In this document: one piece after another, positions 52,541 through 64,000 of the stretch
How positions within the stretch are numbered: position 1 is the stretch's first letter
How the letters are laid out: each line of letters opens with the position of its first letter
NCBI GenBank assembly: GCA_004794785.1
Contig: SJOL01004581.1
Location: 185,336 to 249,335 of the forward strand
Length of the DNA stretch: 64,000 nucleotides
From: Opisthorchis felineus
Taxonomy: Eukaryota; Platyhelminthes; Trematoda; Opisthorchiida; Opisthorchiidae
Reading direction: 5' to 3'
Translations under genes and position numbers: made by a program
The notes under the pieces: generated by a model
Databases searched by the model: none
What the model was told of the DNA's origin: nothing
What the model saw: the letters and a program-made list of their open reading frames with translations, nothing else

Positions 52541-54220
52541 GCTAATAATAATGGGTTACTCTCATAATTGTGGAGAGCCTACAAATTAAGGCATGATTTG
52601 GCTGTTACAATTTTAACGTGGTGGAGAACAGCACAACGGATGAATAAAAAAAACGAAAGGGACATGCCTATCGTGTGATTCATAATCAAACTAGGAAATA
52701 GCAAAACTTGAACGATGAGACAGGAGGTACGACCATTTTGGTGACGAAGCCGGGTGAGTTGAACTAAAACCTAGAACCATTGATCAATATGAGTGATTTT
52801 GGTAAGTTGGGCTGGTGTTCAAGGGTACAAAAATGTAAGTGAAGACGATGAGATAGGGAGATTTGCAGTAGAATGAAATTGAAAATGGAAAGAAATGGAA
52901 TTGAAAATGTTTAGACTCACTGGTATCGCTGCTGGATGGAAGTCAGGCGCAAAAGCTATTTTGGGAGAGAGCGGTTATACCAATGCATAGAGCCGAACGA
53001 GCACCATGGTTAAACTCCTTGGTTTTGTGGGCGGGGAAAGCTGATATTTCGGCGGAACACCGAGATGGTTTAAGCCAAGGGAAAGTCTCAGAGGTTAGCA
53101 AACTCGTCCAAGAAGCTGTCGGGTCAGTGGACAGTGGACGGTCTATTTGTAGCTGCAAACAAACGTCCGAGGGGGTGAGAAAGGACATTCGGGAGCAGGA
53201 AAAGAATAGTTGCGGCTGTGCTATCATATCAAGTGTGGAAGTGCCGTGCCATCATTGCACCGACATAATTCGGTTCCAGGGCAGCCTCGTGACGGACGTC
53301 AAGGTTCCGGTGATCGGACAATGGAAGTGCATTCGTGTGAGCGGCAAAATTTAAGCTGACCAGGGGAATCAACGCGGGTAGAGTCAAGCTGGCGCAGAAT
53401 CCTAGGTAATTTCGATTCATTTAGAGATGCCCGTGGATGTAAAGCGGGGGCAAGGCAGGATGGTCAATGACCTTGCGGGGGGTTTGAAGCAGCCACCGCC
53501 AAAGATTTAGGCCTTGGATGAAAAGGGCACAACAGCTTTAGAGCATTAGAGCCGGTGGGTATGTGGAGGTGTCAGATATCATGGGGTTGATCAACAGAAA
53601 ATATCTAACGGTGGATGACAATAAGCCCCAAAATGAACCTAAGGCAGGGGAGGTATGTGTCAGCTGACCTAGTAACCTCAAACTGACTGAGGTTCTGATA
53701 TAGCATGAGGCACAGAACAAACCATTATAATCGTGCTTCTGCTTGGCGAGTATGCCACTCTGATAGCGATGCAAGAGGCCAGCATTGGTGGTGAAAGTGA
53801 TGTCTCATACTTTGCAGTGAGCGTCATTTGATCATTAGGCGCAAGGCTAGGGCAAGTGTCTTTGCGTCATATTGGCAAAGTGGGGAGCTAGCTGATGTAG
53901 TAACGAGCAAGGACGCTAGTTGTTGGACTAGATGGTAGGAAGCAACGGTAAACTTTGGCTCTGCTGAGAATTCTAATAGGGGGGATTCCTTTGGATAGAG
54001 GCGGTTATTGTAAGGAGAGGAGACAGGCTGATATGAAGTAATGGAGTAAAAACTTTCGAGCTAATGTATAAGGATTGAAGTTTAACTGGGAGCTACTAAA
54101 TGAATTGGACAGTGAGGCAAGGATGTGGGCAACCAGTGGCTGGTTCACTGCTGTCAGCTCTAAGCAACGAGACGTTCATGGCAATGAAAGGCCAGTAGCT
54201 GTGAATGCCAGTATTGAGGG
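52541..54220 (-). repeat. (TTA)n-tailed repeat, copy R5
   Basis: The tail is on the minus strand at 52552-52544 (ATTATTATTAGC). Then come AGTGAGTCTA near 52918, the ACGTCCGTCACGAGG block at 53299-53285, the TCTAGTCCAACAACTAGCG block near 53930-53910, and the far 5' part with AGCTGACAGCAGTG at about 54150. It is the longest copy at about 1.7 kb, and shows how far the family extends 5'. Confidence 0.72.
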
Positions 54221-54229
54221 AGTAATAAG

Positions 54230-55925
54230 TTTAATAAAGTTTATGTGCACGTGATCACTCCCGAGAACGGTAGGGGTTAGCTTGTGTGTTATATCTGGCT
54301 GACAGTGTAAACTTGGTGTGGTGCAACTCCAACTAAGACAGAGGCAGCTACAGCTTTGCACGTCGATGTAGGCCATGAGCTTCGCAATACATCTTCGCGC
54401 TATCAAATTCATTTAAAAAAGAGACGAAAGAACAGTGTCCTTTCGCTTGTATCAAATAGTGTGGTCAGACAAATGACAACCAAGACAATTCCAAGCTAGC
54501 AGCCACAGACAGACAAAACCGGTGCTCTTTTATGGATTTCTTGAATTAAAGACCAGCCTCAGAATCACTGGCGATTGGCGGGTCGACCATGCCACTGGAG
54601 GGATGGCGCGTATACAAACACACCACAATGCAACGTAACAAGCTGACATTCGCTGCAGGGCGTACCCGCCCACCATACCAGGTAAGCATCCCTCATGTTT
54701 TATACCAGATTTACAAGGTGGGAAGCCACCAAGCAGCCGCGATTGTGGCTTGTGCATTATTAAAAAACTCCAGCCCGCGGGAAACCAGGCCGGTAAAACA
54801 AGCAACCGGCAAACAGCCGTTAAAACAAGCCGGTCACAGAGGAGGCAAATGAAACGACAGCCACCACCAGGGAAATGGGAGCAGAAAGTAGATACTCAGA
54901 GTGTACGCACTATAGCCAAACGACGACGGAGTGTTGGTGTGAACCACCATATCAAGCTGTCGCATTACAACGCTATGTGTAAATGACTGAATGGGCTGTA
55001 GAGATAAACAAGGATATCATCGACTGCGCATCTTCTGAGGGACTGTTTTTGTGTCTGCGGATAGCAAACGATCAGAGGATGCAGTATAATTCTCACAAAT
55101 GAGAAATTAGGGCTTCGCTATGGTTTCAGCCTTGGTTAACAACGCAAAAGACATCAAACAGATCTGACAGGGCTATCCAGGGATGGAACCAAGCTCGAAG
55201 GAACGAGGCATAAATCATCTGGGCATAGAAGCTCAAGGTCGAAAGTGGGGAAAAATAACGGGGTCATTGGAGCATGAAAACAGTCATGAGGACAAGCAAG
55301 TGACACTGTCGACCACATACAGTCATCCTAGAAAGGTTGTGCAGATCCAATCTTCGGAAGTTAAAATTTTGTATAATAAAAGGGTATAGTGACTACTGGC
55401 TAAGACCACTTGGGAGGGAAGCTGCCCCGTGCTGGTTGACACTAGGGGGTTCACGCTGCTAAGTACACAGGCCGGGGCGAAGTAACACGGCATTTTATGT
55501 GAGAGCGAAACTCAGGAAGTCTGAAGGCCTCTCTCAAAAGATGTGCTTAGTGTAAGCTGTGGCAGGAAAGGCGCTTTGTTCGCTCAACAGAAAGGTTAGA
55601 AATAGGAGTGTTTCGAGAGCATACATGAGATGAGCCTTGGACGCAAGAGTAAGCCAAAATTATTACAAGTTTCGAATTCGGTAAAGGCCAGACTTCCGAG
55701 TAGAGCATAGCCGGTTAGTTCCATTACGCTGCTGGATTTTATGTGCCATCTGCCAGCAGACGTACACTTTAGGTAGCGATAAAGCTGGACAATAGAGACA
55801 TCAAACTGCGCGTTCATCACGTGGAACAATAGAGTTTACTAGATTGACAGGCCCAAATACACCAATTCAAACGATTTTATTTCCAGGAAGACAGTGTTAT
55901 CACGACGAGGTCTAGATTATTTGGT
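54230..55925. other. No gene recognised; small internal repeats
   Basis: The overlapping plus-strand frames at 54589-54852 and 54750-54986 have no domain. A short repeat of the form CCG(G/T)TAAAACAAGC occurs twice around 54790-54835. Nothing else was recognised. Confidence 0.4.
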
Positions 55926-56840
55926 CAACTGCTACCCCGTATAGCCATCATTCATTCAATCTGGCTGATCCCCGGCCTACACCCACATGGTCCTCCAAAT
56001 GAGTCAAAATTACCCGGGACTCTACATTGACCTGACTCTACCTGTGTCAATATCTTCTTCTACCCCAGATTCATCTGCCACGGAAATGAGTATCCCATGT
56101 CCGATTGCGGCAACCTTGACGACCGTTACGGGGCTGTCCAGAAACCGAAGTATGTCAGTGCAATGATGGCATGGCACTGCCACACCCAGTCTGGTGGCAC
56201 ACCTCCAACTATTCTCTTCCTACCCTCGACCGCCACCTGTCGATCTGTTGCCTGTAATTGCAACTACGAACAAATTTTTCACCCGGCCCCAACCGCCTCT
56301 GGGACGAGTTCGTTTCAACTAGCCGAATGTTACTTTTGGATTAAGCCTACGTGGTTTTGCGCTGCAATTTCAGTTTGTCCCTTCCACAAGTTCAATTTTA
56401 CCTGCGATGTTCGATTGGACCTATGCATTGGCACTATCTCCCCATCGAAACTATCCTTTACACCTGAGTTCCCCATAACAGTGACACCAGTGAGTCTACA
56501 GTTTCAATGTAAAACATATTTTTGAGACGATACTTGCCATTTGTTCCCACTTCAAATTCTTCCATCTCCATCTCCATTTTTACTTTATGTGACCCTGGCC
56601 ATTCACTCAACCGACCAAGGTCACTAATGGCTTCATCAGTGAACTAGTCGTACCTCATGCCCTTTGTCCTTGTTTTATGGTTCCCACAACAGCGCTGACT
56701 TCTCAATTAGTAAGCGTGTCTCATTGGTTGTACCTTCCTCCCCGTTGTGTTGTTGCCCGTCGTGTTCAGGTTGTGATGACCTGATCATGCCTCAGTTGGC
56801 ATGTTCCCTACAAGTTGGGAAATAAACCTATTATTATTAT
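55926..56840 (+). repeat. (TTA)n-tailed repeat, copy R6
   Basis: The plus-strand copy has ACGGGGCTGTCCAGAAACCG at 56127, CCCACTTCAAATTCTTCCATC near 56550, and the end ACAAGTTGGGAAATAAACCT with ATTATTATTATGG at 56829-56841. The 142-codon frame at 56097-56525 over it does not stay open in the sister copies, so I do not call it a gene. Confidence 0.75.
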
Positions 56841-57214
56841 GGTAACCTAACAACAACGTTTCAGGAGTTGATAAACCAAATTTTAGTGCCCACAGAGTTT
56901 AATTGTGGGCAGTATTTGGTCTGTGCGAGTTTTTAGTTGAGTTATTCTGATGCCTGCCTCCATGCGCTTAGGTATACTAGTGAATTGATGTACGCATAAT
57001 ATGCATAAAGGAGCCACTAGGCGTTGTGTATGGCAGGCGAAATGAAGATTGTTGGAGAAGTGAAACAACGTTGAAAACGAAAAGGGAGCACTACAAATTC
57101 CTACTTGCAAGCTTTGAGGTTCCTTTGATTTGAGTTATAGCCTAGCTTCCCTGGTAAGCGTTGCTGGTGGCGTTACCCTTCGATCAAACCGGTGATTTAC
57201 TCCAGTTAGTGATT

Positions 57215-57640
57215 TATTACAATAATAGGCTTATTTCACAACTTGCGGGGAACTATGCCAATGAAAGCGTAATCGGGTCGTGACAGCTTGATCGCGGCGG
57301 GCAACAACGCAACGGAGTGGAAGGTAGAACCAAAGAGTTGCGCTGATTACGTAAAAAGTCACCGCAATTGTGGGAACCAAAAGAATTACATTGTGACATT
57401 AGGTGCGACCAGTTCAATGGTGAAGCCATGATTGACTTTGGCGGTTGAGTAAATGTCCAGTGTCACAAAAGTCAGGAGTGGAGATTGAGATGGAAGAATT
57501 CGAAGTGAAGACAAATGGCAAGTTTTGTCTCAAAAATATGATTTACATTGAATTCGTGTATACTCACTGGTTTAGGGAAGCCAGGTGTAAAGGATAATTT
57601 CGGTGGTGCCAATGCATGGGGGCGAACGGGCAAATTAAAT
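57215..57640 (-). repeat. (TTA)n-tailed repeat, copy R7 (3' part)
   Basis: The minus-strand tail CTATTATTGTAA lies at 57229-57217. It is followed (5'-ward) by the GACAAAACTTGCCATTTGTC block near 57530-57510 and AAATTATCCTTTACACCTGG near 57600-57580. It is 5'-truncated near 57640. It faces copy R6 tail to tail. Confidence 0.75.
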
Positions 57641-59266
57641 GAAATCGTTGAACCTATCCCAACGTAGTCTTTAACCGAAACCCTACGTAGTGTTTTAGAA
57701 ATGCGCAATCGTTCCGAAAAATGTTTCTTGTAGCATTGTATGGAGTGGGATGTCCAACCAGGCTACATATGGATCAACGCCGCTCACTGGAAGCACACCG
57801 AAATTATTTTCATTGAAGCTATAGGGTTTACGAAGCTGTGACTTTTACAGGGAGTTAGTCTAATCCGTTAACACCTTTCGGTGTTTTGTTGCTCATAGCA
57901 TTTTGTTTAAGTGACGAGAACTTCAAGGTCACGGACCATCAAAGTTTCGCATTTTGTTACCGGTTTGCGAGAGGCAAATCACGAAATCACACTTCAGCAC
58001 ATGTTGGCGTTCCGCGATGTTCTTTAGGAATGAGATAACATCTACAGAATACCCAATGCAAATCCATCCAAAAAATCGGTCAGTGACGTTTGTTTGCCTT
58101 AGTCTCAAAATGAGATGAGTTTGTTCAGCACAACACAGTTTCCTATGGAGCTCGCCATTCATTAAGTATAACATTATTGGACAGCTGCGTGAATTGTGCA
58201 GTGGCGATTCAAGGGCATCTGTTTGGACGATCCCCTTTCCCAGATATGCGTAACTAACCTGTGGATAACACAGCGTTACGCAATAACTGCAGGTAAATTA
58301 CCAACACAATGATATAATTGGTATTGATAATATAACGCTCCATATGTGGAATAGGTCAAAAACGCAAATATAACGATGGCAGCCAAGGGCATCCATTGCC
58401 GGTCATCATGATAGTGGCGGCCGTTGTAACTCAACTCGACTACTTATCGCAACTACTAGACCCGCATCTATGTGCGACGCTGATTATGAGTCCTCATCCA
58501 TGGGCGGTAATCTAGTTGGACGTTTACCCGTAGATGCAGCCGTAGTGAGGATCTAGTGAGTGGGCGGGTACTTGGTGTCAAATCTGCTAATTTAGAGCAC
58601 TAAACACTAACTTCACTCCACTTGTGCTTCCCGATACCGATATCATGTAGCTTAATAGAATCGACAGCTCCGTCGACCTTATCATAACTTGCAATCATCC
58701 CACACTCAGCTGCAGTGGCAGTCTCACCAACTGGGGTTACTTTCTGAGAAACCAATCGGCTAAATTGCTTGCGTTTGCAAGCCGGCAGTTTTCAGATTTC
58801 AGCAACCGGGTGTACGTAAAATAGCTTACATATCTCAGACACAAACAACATGTTGGAAGCTGCTGTTCGTTTCAGATTATTCTGAGGCTCTGCCCCATGT
58901 CTGTCATATAGGTTTGGGATTCGCCAAACTCATCTTTCATGCCGAAGTATTGCAACACATCTTCGCTTACACAATCATGTTTACAATATCCGAATAGACG
59001 AGCTACTAAAACAGCACACCTGGCGCCATCTGTCTCCGATAATGCTCTAGCGACGAACTGAAAGGTTTTCTATATCTCATTACCCGGGAAAAATATCCTT
59101 CAACCCACATCCAATTAACATACACCGCCGCAATACCACTGATCCAGCTTTTGTCCTCTAAGTGGTCGATAGACTATGACCCCAAATAATCCATCGCCTC
59201 ATTGCAACTTGCCTGCCCGTCTACATATGTCAAAACTGATTGGCATTTTTGGTCACTACATAGCCC
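57641..59266. other. No feature recognised
   Basis: Only short open frames (for example minus 58174-57929) without motifs. No repeat landmark of the families found elsewhere in the window. Confidence 0.4.
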
Positions 59267-60620
59267 TATCATCATCATGGACAGCACGACAACAGTGTTA
59301 AACACTGACGCTTTGCTGCCGTACAACCATGACTAATTTGAAGGCCTTATGGTGAAGAGGGAAGGGATTTATTGCCACTTTACTACAATTATTCCGAAGT
59401 GCCTACACCTCCAGACACCCATTCAGGCAATCTGGATAGAAAATGACAACAAGAACGACGTTGCTATCAACTAGCAGAAATGTCTTGCAGTGTCCCTAAC
59501 CAGGCGCAGTAAGGATCACGCGGTCCGCAACCTGGAAGGTGACTAGCACCGGCAGCACCGAAAGGTTTTGTTATCACTTTTATACCCATTTGCCAGATTA
59601 AGGGTTGGCCACCTATCAACTTCCGCCACTCTGAATTGGGCGCAGAAAACAGCTCTCTTCGGCAACTGATGGGTAGCCATACGCAGGACATATCCCAACC
59701 AACGCAGCTTCTGGTGCTGGGCACATTCTTCAATAGAAGTTCCTGTTGCACAACCAAAAACTCGCTTTCTAACTGCCTCGTTACGGATTCGCTAACGCAA
59801 ACCTACACGAGTATGTTTCTGAGATAGCGATTTTTGAACACCTGAAAACATCTCAGTTGTGCTGCTCGAACAGGCCAATTCTCACAGTCATACAGCAACA
59901 CACCCCGTACTGTAGCCTGATACACACGCCCCTCGAGATCCAGGAATATACCGATTTGACGCAGTACGTGTCTTAAATTAGCGAACACGACCCGAGTCCT
60001 GCATATTCGTGCATTTACCTCACCTGTTACACTACAGTCAGAACCAATACAGCTTCCGAGTTACGTAAAGACCTCCACAAATTTTAGTGCCTCTCCTTGG
60101 ATTACAAGTGGTGTGTTCAGTGGCTGCATGTCCACGAGCACAACCTCACACTTTGTGGGTGCGAAGTTCATACCAAAGGAGGGGATGACTTTGGTCAGTT
60201 CATCCAAAACACATGCGCCTTCTCTTTTTTGAAAACGAGAACGATGTCTTCTTTATATTCCAGACCAACAAGGTGTTCGTCACAGGCCATTTGAACACTG
60301 GTGGTTTTAAGTTCGTCTAGTGTTCCTCTCACTATCGCATCAGTAACGATATCAAAAAAGGAGAGATATGGCACCCCTGAGAGACACTGTTTTGTGTACG
60401 GAAGATTTTGGAGAGTTCTCCGTATACTCTCATACGTGCAGCAGTCTAGGATTACAGCAAAATTATTATGATCACTGACTTCCTCGGCATTCCTTGATGA
60501 GCAAGCTAGCTAGGGTCAACCGGGCCTAATGCGCCTTAGAAATCCAGGGCTACTAAAATTGTGGATCCTTTATATGTATGGCGTTGTTCTAGTGCCCGAC
60601 GGAGTGTGCCAGCCCTAAAG
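59267..60620 (-). mobile_element. Decayed LINE family A copy
   Basis: It is collinear with the 29.9-31.5 kb copy. The tail (ATCATCATGG at 59269-59280, reverse complement) and the GTTAAACACTG..GTACAACCATGA 3' UTR come first, then the post-RT region ([34 protein letters not shown] in a shifted frame). RT-region sequence follows up to about 60600, where TGTTCTAGTGCCCGACGGAG matches 31236-31255. Many stops and indels make it a pseudogene, much older than its sister. Confidence 0.85.
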
Positions 60621-63600
60621 ATCCAGATCTTTCGGTATCATATCCGCCTCTTCCGCACACCCCCTTTTGTACGATTCAAATGACTGCACGGATGACAAAT
60701 CTCACTTCAACTGTATGCCCTCTTCCTAAAGACAATCCTACCTTATGCTGAACCTCATACTCCGCCTGATGCAACCTAGAAACAAGAAAAGTAAATGGAA
60801 GCAACTTTTGTCAGGAGTACGTGCCACTGACCTCAGCTTGCCCTGGTTGTAGCAAATATTCCGGGCAATCCTCCCATGAATGCAAAAACTCATTAGTAGC
60901 AGAGAAAAAATGCCAACAAAACGCACTAAATACACGCGGCATGACGCTTCGGAGGCAACTCGTTTTGCAAAGCATTTACGCTTTTCTTTCTGTTGGGGTC
61001 ACCTCATCGTGCAAACGCGCAACACCACCAGACATCCCAAATTTTTCTGTGATCTCTTTTCCCTGTACGCTCTGAGCTACCTCAGTTGCACACAATTTAC
61101 CTAATGCGCGTCCCTCATAATAACATATACCCACACACTTTCACATCGACCGTATACCTGTTATCTACACCGGAATACCGATTACCGTTTTTGAAAATGG
61201 GCGGTGTCGCCCCACTGCAATAGTTAGAAATTGTGGCCACTTTTGGCCGCCTGCCATTTTGGGCCGCAGTATAACACGTACCATAGTGCCCTCTAGCAAA
61301 TATTGTGACGCTGTTAACTACCTCGGGTCCCCAATGTAGACACGGCTGCCTTATCGCCTTGTTGGAGTAGCAGCAACGAACAGCCGCGCACCCTCGACGG
61401 ACCCAAAAATATCCTTAATCCATGCTGGTCTCAATTTGTTACGTTTCCTTGGTCAATCCTAACTACCATGACAACCCCAACCGACTCACCCAAAATGTTC
61501 ACGTACGGGGCTGTCCACGAACCGAGGTAAGACGTCGCGATGCTGGTATCGCGACTGCCATACTCAGCCTGATGGTTTGCCCGTAGGTCACCGTGTCCCT
61601 GTTATTCCCCAACTAGGCGTTACATGCACCCAAAAGACCATCCCGAAACGCTGAATTTATGACCGAACGCCAAAGCGCTGGCCATCCTATTGTGCTGTCT
61701 GCTCGTTCTGCCCATAAACCCACTACTTCTTCCAAAAGGGCTATCAAGATGTAAAACCTTGCCATGCACCCGATATGGCATGTGCTGACCATCACAAAAT
61801 AGACAAAAACTTACTAGCTGTGGTGAATTCCTTGGCTTTGTTTGGCGGGACGCCTGCTGCAACGATAGAATTATTTTTCTTATGCGGGTCGCGGATGGCT
61901 GCTCCATTTTAAAGTTGCAATGACAAAGAGAGCGTAATCATTGCTCGTGTAGTTTTGATAATAATTCCACATGCAACTAGAAAAAAAACCACCTGAAGAA
62001 ACTAACTTTTCCACAAAAGCTCCCACCGTCTTCACGGAGATATTGTGCTAAGCCAATGGCAACCAGTAACATATGAACTCGGCGCCCATAATGAACTTCG
62101 GGTACGTTTAAACAACTTCCAACAAAACTGCTGCCGCATGGAGAGATTTTTTGCTTTCGCGTAAGTACCATCAAATGCTGAAATTTTATGTTAAAAATTT
62201 ATTTGTTCAAACTACGGTTTCAGAGATATTTGGGGTGTGCGTCTGAGGATCGGCTTGTTTAAGTGCATGCAAGCCAAACTTTTGGTTAGTTCACCTCTAC
62301 CCCTCCCACTGTTGAGGGTACCACTCAGGTACAATGAGAACAAGAATAGTGAAAAAACATTTTTCTGAAGAAAACTCCAAGAAAGCATTCTCCCCGGCAC
62401 GACAAAATACTGAAGAGAAGTTCCAAGCGAAAGGCAAGAAAAGTGCTAATATAATTTTGAGGGATGACAGCAACGCAGTGACGCTAATGCTTCCACAAGG
62501 ATGGTATGGAGCACAAAAATCCGGTGATATCTTCAAATATCTTACTGTTAACAAAATGTGAATGTTCTTCAAAAAAACTAATTGATATAAGAAGTGAGTG
62601 CTTTTTCCGATGTGGCATAATTGAGGGCGATATTTTTACAGGCAGGCTTGGAACCTGCAATATCTGGCCTGTTTGAGAAGGTAGTGCATAGGTAACTCCT
62701 ACTTTTGACAGCTTACAGTGCACATATTTTAACCTTTGGCATAAATAATAGAGTCGTTCGCTCTGGAATGTTGTGTCGTTGACCTCCTTGGTAAAGCACT
62801 CAGGTAATCGTGCACTGTTTATCCGGTGCCGATCGTAATAAACGCTGCTTTAATAGGTTTTCTGAGATACAGTTTGCGGGCACTTTACATTTAAATGTGA
62901 TAATTTATTATTTGGATGAGAAAAATAAAGAAGGTATGTAGCTCATAAGCAAGCTATGATTATCCAGATAGATAATATCAACATAGCTACTGAACATAGG
63001 TCAGCAGCTTCTAAATTAGGTTCCGCAAAAAATTGGAAAAAACTAAAAGCTGATCAGATGCAAATCGCATTGTTTACTCCAGAAAACATGCAAATTACTC
63101 AAGATGATACACATACCAGCTTTAATCTTTTAGGCGGTCCCCTATATTCAGAACCGGACAAGACATTAGGAATCGACAAAATTTGCGTTACCTCCAGGTT
63201 GATGGTTGAGTCTGTCATTCAGGAATGGTCTTCCTTCAAACTGCAATAGTTATCCTTAGGTCCAGCTTTATTTAGACGTTTACTGTTTCATAATTTTTGA
63301 CTTTCACAATGGCTTCTGGATTTCGCTGGAAAGAATACACAAATCATGATACACGTCGTTCGGTGAAGATGAAGGGTAAGAACGAGAATGCATGTTGTGC
63401 CTTGTCCTCTGCGTATTAGGTGCCTTGCTAGACCACGTGGTGAGAAGGTATTTAGGAGGAAGAAGTACACAGACTCAGTATTCGTTGCGATTCGATATAT
63501 TGGATAACGTAATATGAACGTAATATGGTAACCATGAGTTTTTTTGCTTCAGATGACAAGGGAAAATTTTGTGGAGAAATGCCAGACATCAAGAAGAGCA

Positions 63601-63740
63601 GCATTTGTTTGGCAGCTTAAATCCATTGAGTGGCAAGCGCGTTATAAGTCATTTTATCAGTGTTCAGATCCACCATTTTTTGAGGAAAATCCCAAAAGTC
63701 GGTTGAAGTAGGTGGTGATGATTGGCACCACAAGTTAATT
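60621..63740. other. Mostly unassigned; weak (TTA)n-family trace at 61490-61610
   Basis: Around 61495-61590 the order ACGGGGCTGTCCACGAACCG, then TGCCATACTCAGCCTGATGG matches the middle of the (TTA)n family, without a tail. The plus-strand frames 62334-62561 and 62956-63249 show no recognised domain. The frame 62956-63249 (97 codons, GC-poor, hydrophilic) could be an exon but has no supporting evidence. Confidence 0.35.
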
Positions 63741-63744
63741 TTGC

Positions 63745-63995
63745 CTAGCTGTAGAGAGTGTTGCACCTGATTTCCCAAAGCGCAGTGTTCGCACTGAGCT
63801 TGAAAATCTTCTTACCATGTCCCCGCCGTGTGTTTGCTGGCTCAACGGTGAAAAACCTGCTGGTCAAACCCTGTTCAAACAAGGCATAAGTAAGAACTAG
63901 GTCCCCTTGGAGGTGGCGATACTCGAGGGGAAAGAGGTCAAGCGGCGCGAGACGCATTTCGTAGTCCACGGATTTGAGGCCAGCAACCATTTCCT
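63745..63995 (-). mobile_element. LINE post-RT fragment of another clade, cut by window edge
   Basis: The minus strand reads [39 protein letters not shown] and [20 protein letters not shown]. The [16 protein letters not shown] and [11 protein letters not shown] segments are typical of the region after the RT in CR1/jockey-type LINEs, and differ from the RWLGHVLRM families above. An in-frame TAG just inside the window edge shows decay. Upstream sequence lies outside the window. Confidence 0.7.
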
Positions 63996-64000
63996 AGCAG

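Noticed and set aside
56097..56525. 142-codon frame with many Cys/Pro residues
   Set aside because: Lies in a (TTA)n-family repeat and is not open in the sister copies.
62956..63249. 97-codon plus-strand frame as a possible exon
   Set aside because: Coherent-looking composition but no domain, no neighbours and no splice support that I could establish.

Overview
The window is animal nuclear DNA, most probably from a flatworm and within that a digenean fluke. The evidence is one large host gene with giant, transposon-filled introns beside introns of only 36 and 39 nt, plus many decayed non-LTR retrotransposon fragments of a type common in trematodes. The genus cannot be fixed from the sequence alone. 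There is no bacterial or phage signature.

The only host gene recognised is a CREB-binding protein/p300 lysine acetyltransferase on the minus strand (33489 down to 4546). Six coding exons join in frame through GT..AG introns to a conceptual 2085-residue protein, counted from the ATG at 33479. Domain order is TAZ1, KIX, bromodomain, RING/PHD, acetyltransferase, lysine-rich loop, ZZ, TAZ2 and a divergent NCBD/IBiD. Intron 1 (12.7 kb) splits KIX, introns 2 and 3 are 39 and 36 nt, intron 4 is 8.6 kb, and intron 5 (1.3 kb) splits the NCBD. An AATAAA lies 5 nt after the stop codon. Exons further upstream of 33489 are possible but none was seen.

The rest is mobile-element debris. (a) Non-LTR retrotransposons with APE endonuclease, RT and [13 protein letters not shown] tail regions occur as about ten fragments; the best (31470-29868, minus) has an open 446-codon RT frame. 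(b) A tRNA-derived SINE family has four copies at 16.8, 19.9, 23.3 and 23.7 kb, one with a clean 12-bp target-site duplication. (c) A Mutator-like DNA transposon at 39429-42074 has terminal inverted repeats of about 220 bp around a dead MULE transposase, and a second MULE fragment lies at 48.4-49.25 kb. (d) An unnamed repeat family ending in (TTA)n has about seven copies in both orientations between 42.4 and 57.6 kb. (e) A fragment of another LINE touches the right edge.

The layout is: 0-4.5 kb 3' flank; 4.5-33.5 kb CBP gene with LINE/SINE-loaded introns; 33.5-39.4 kb featureless apart from a short tandem repeat; 39.4-58 kb transposon graveyard; 58-64 kb decayed LINEs and unassigned sequence. 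Coordinates of repeats are by-eye alignments; splice junctions were read directly and are frame-consistent.
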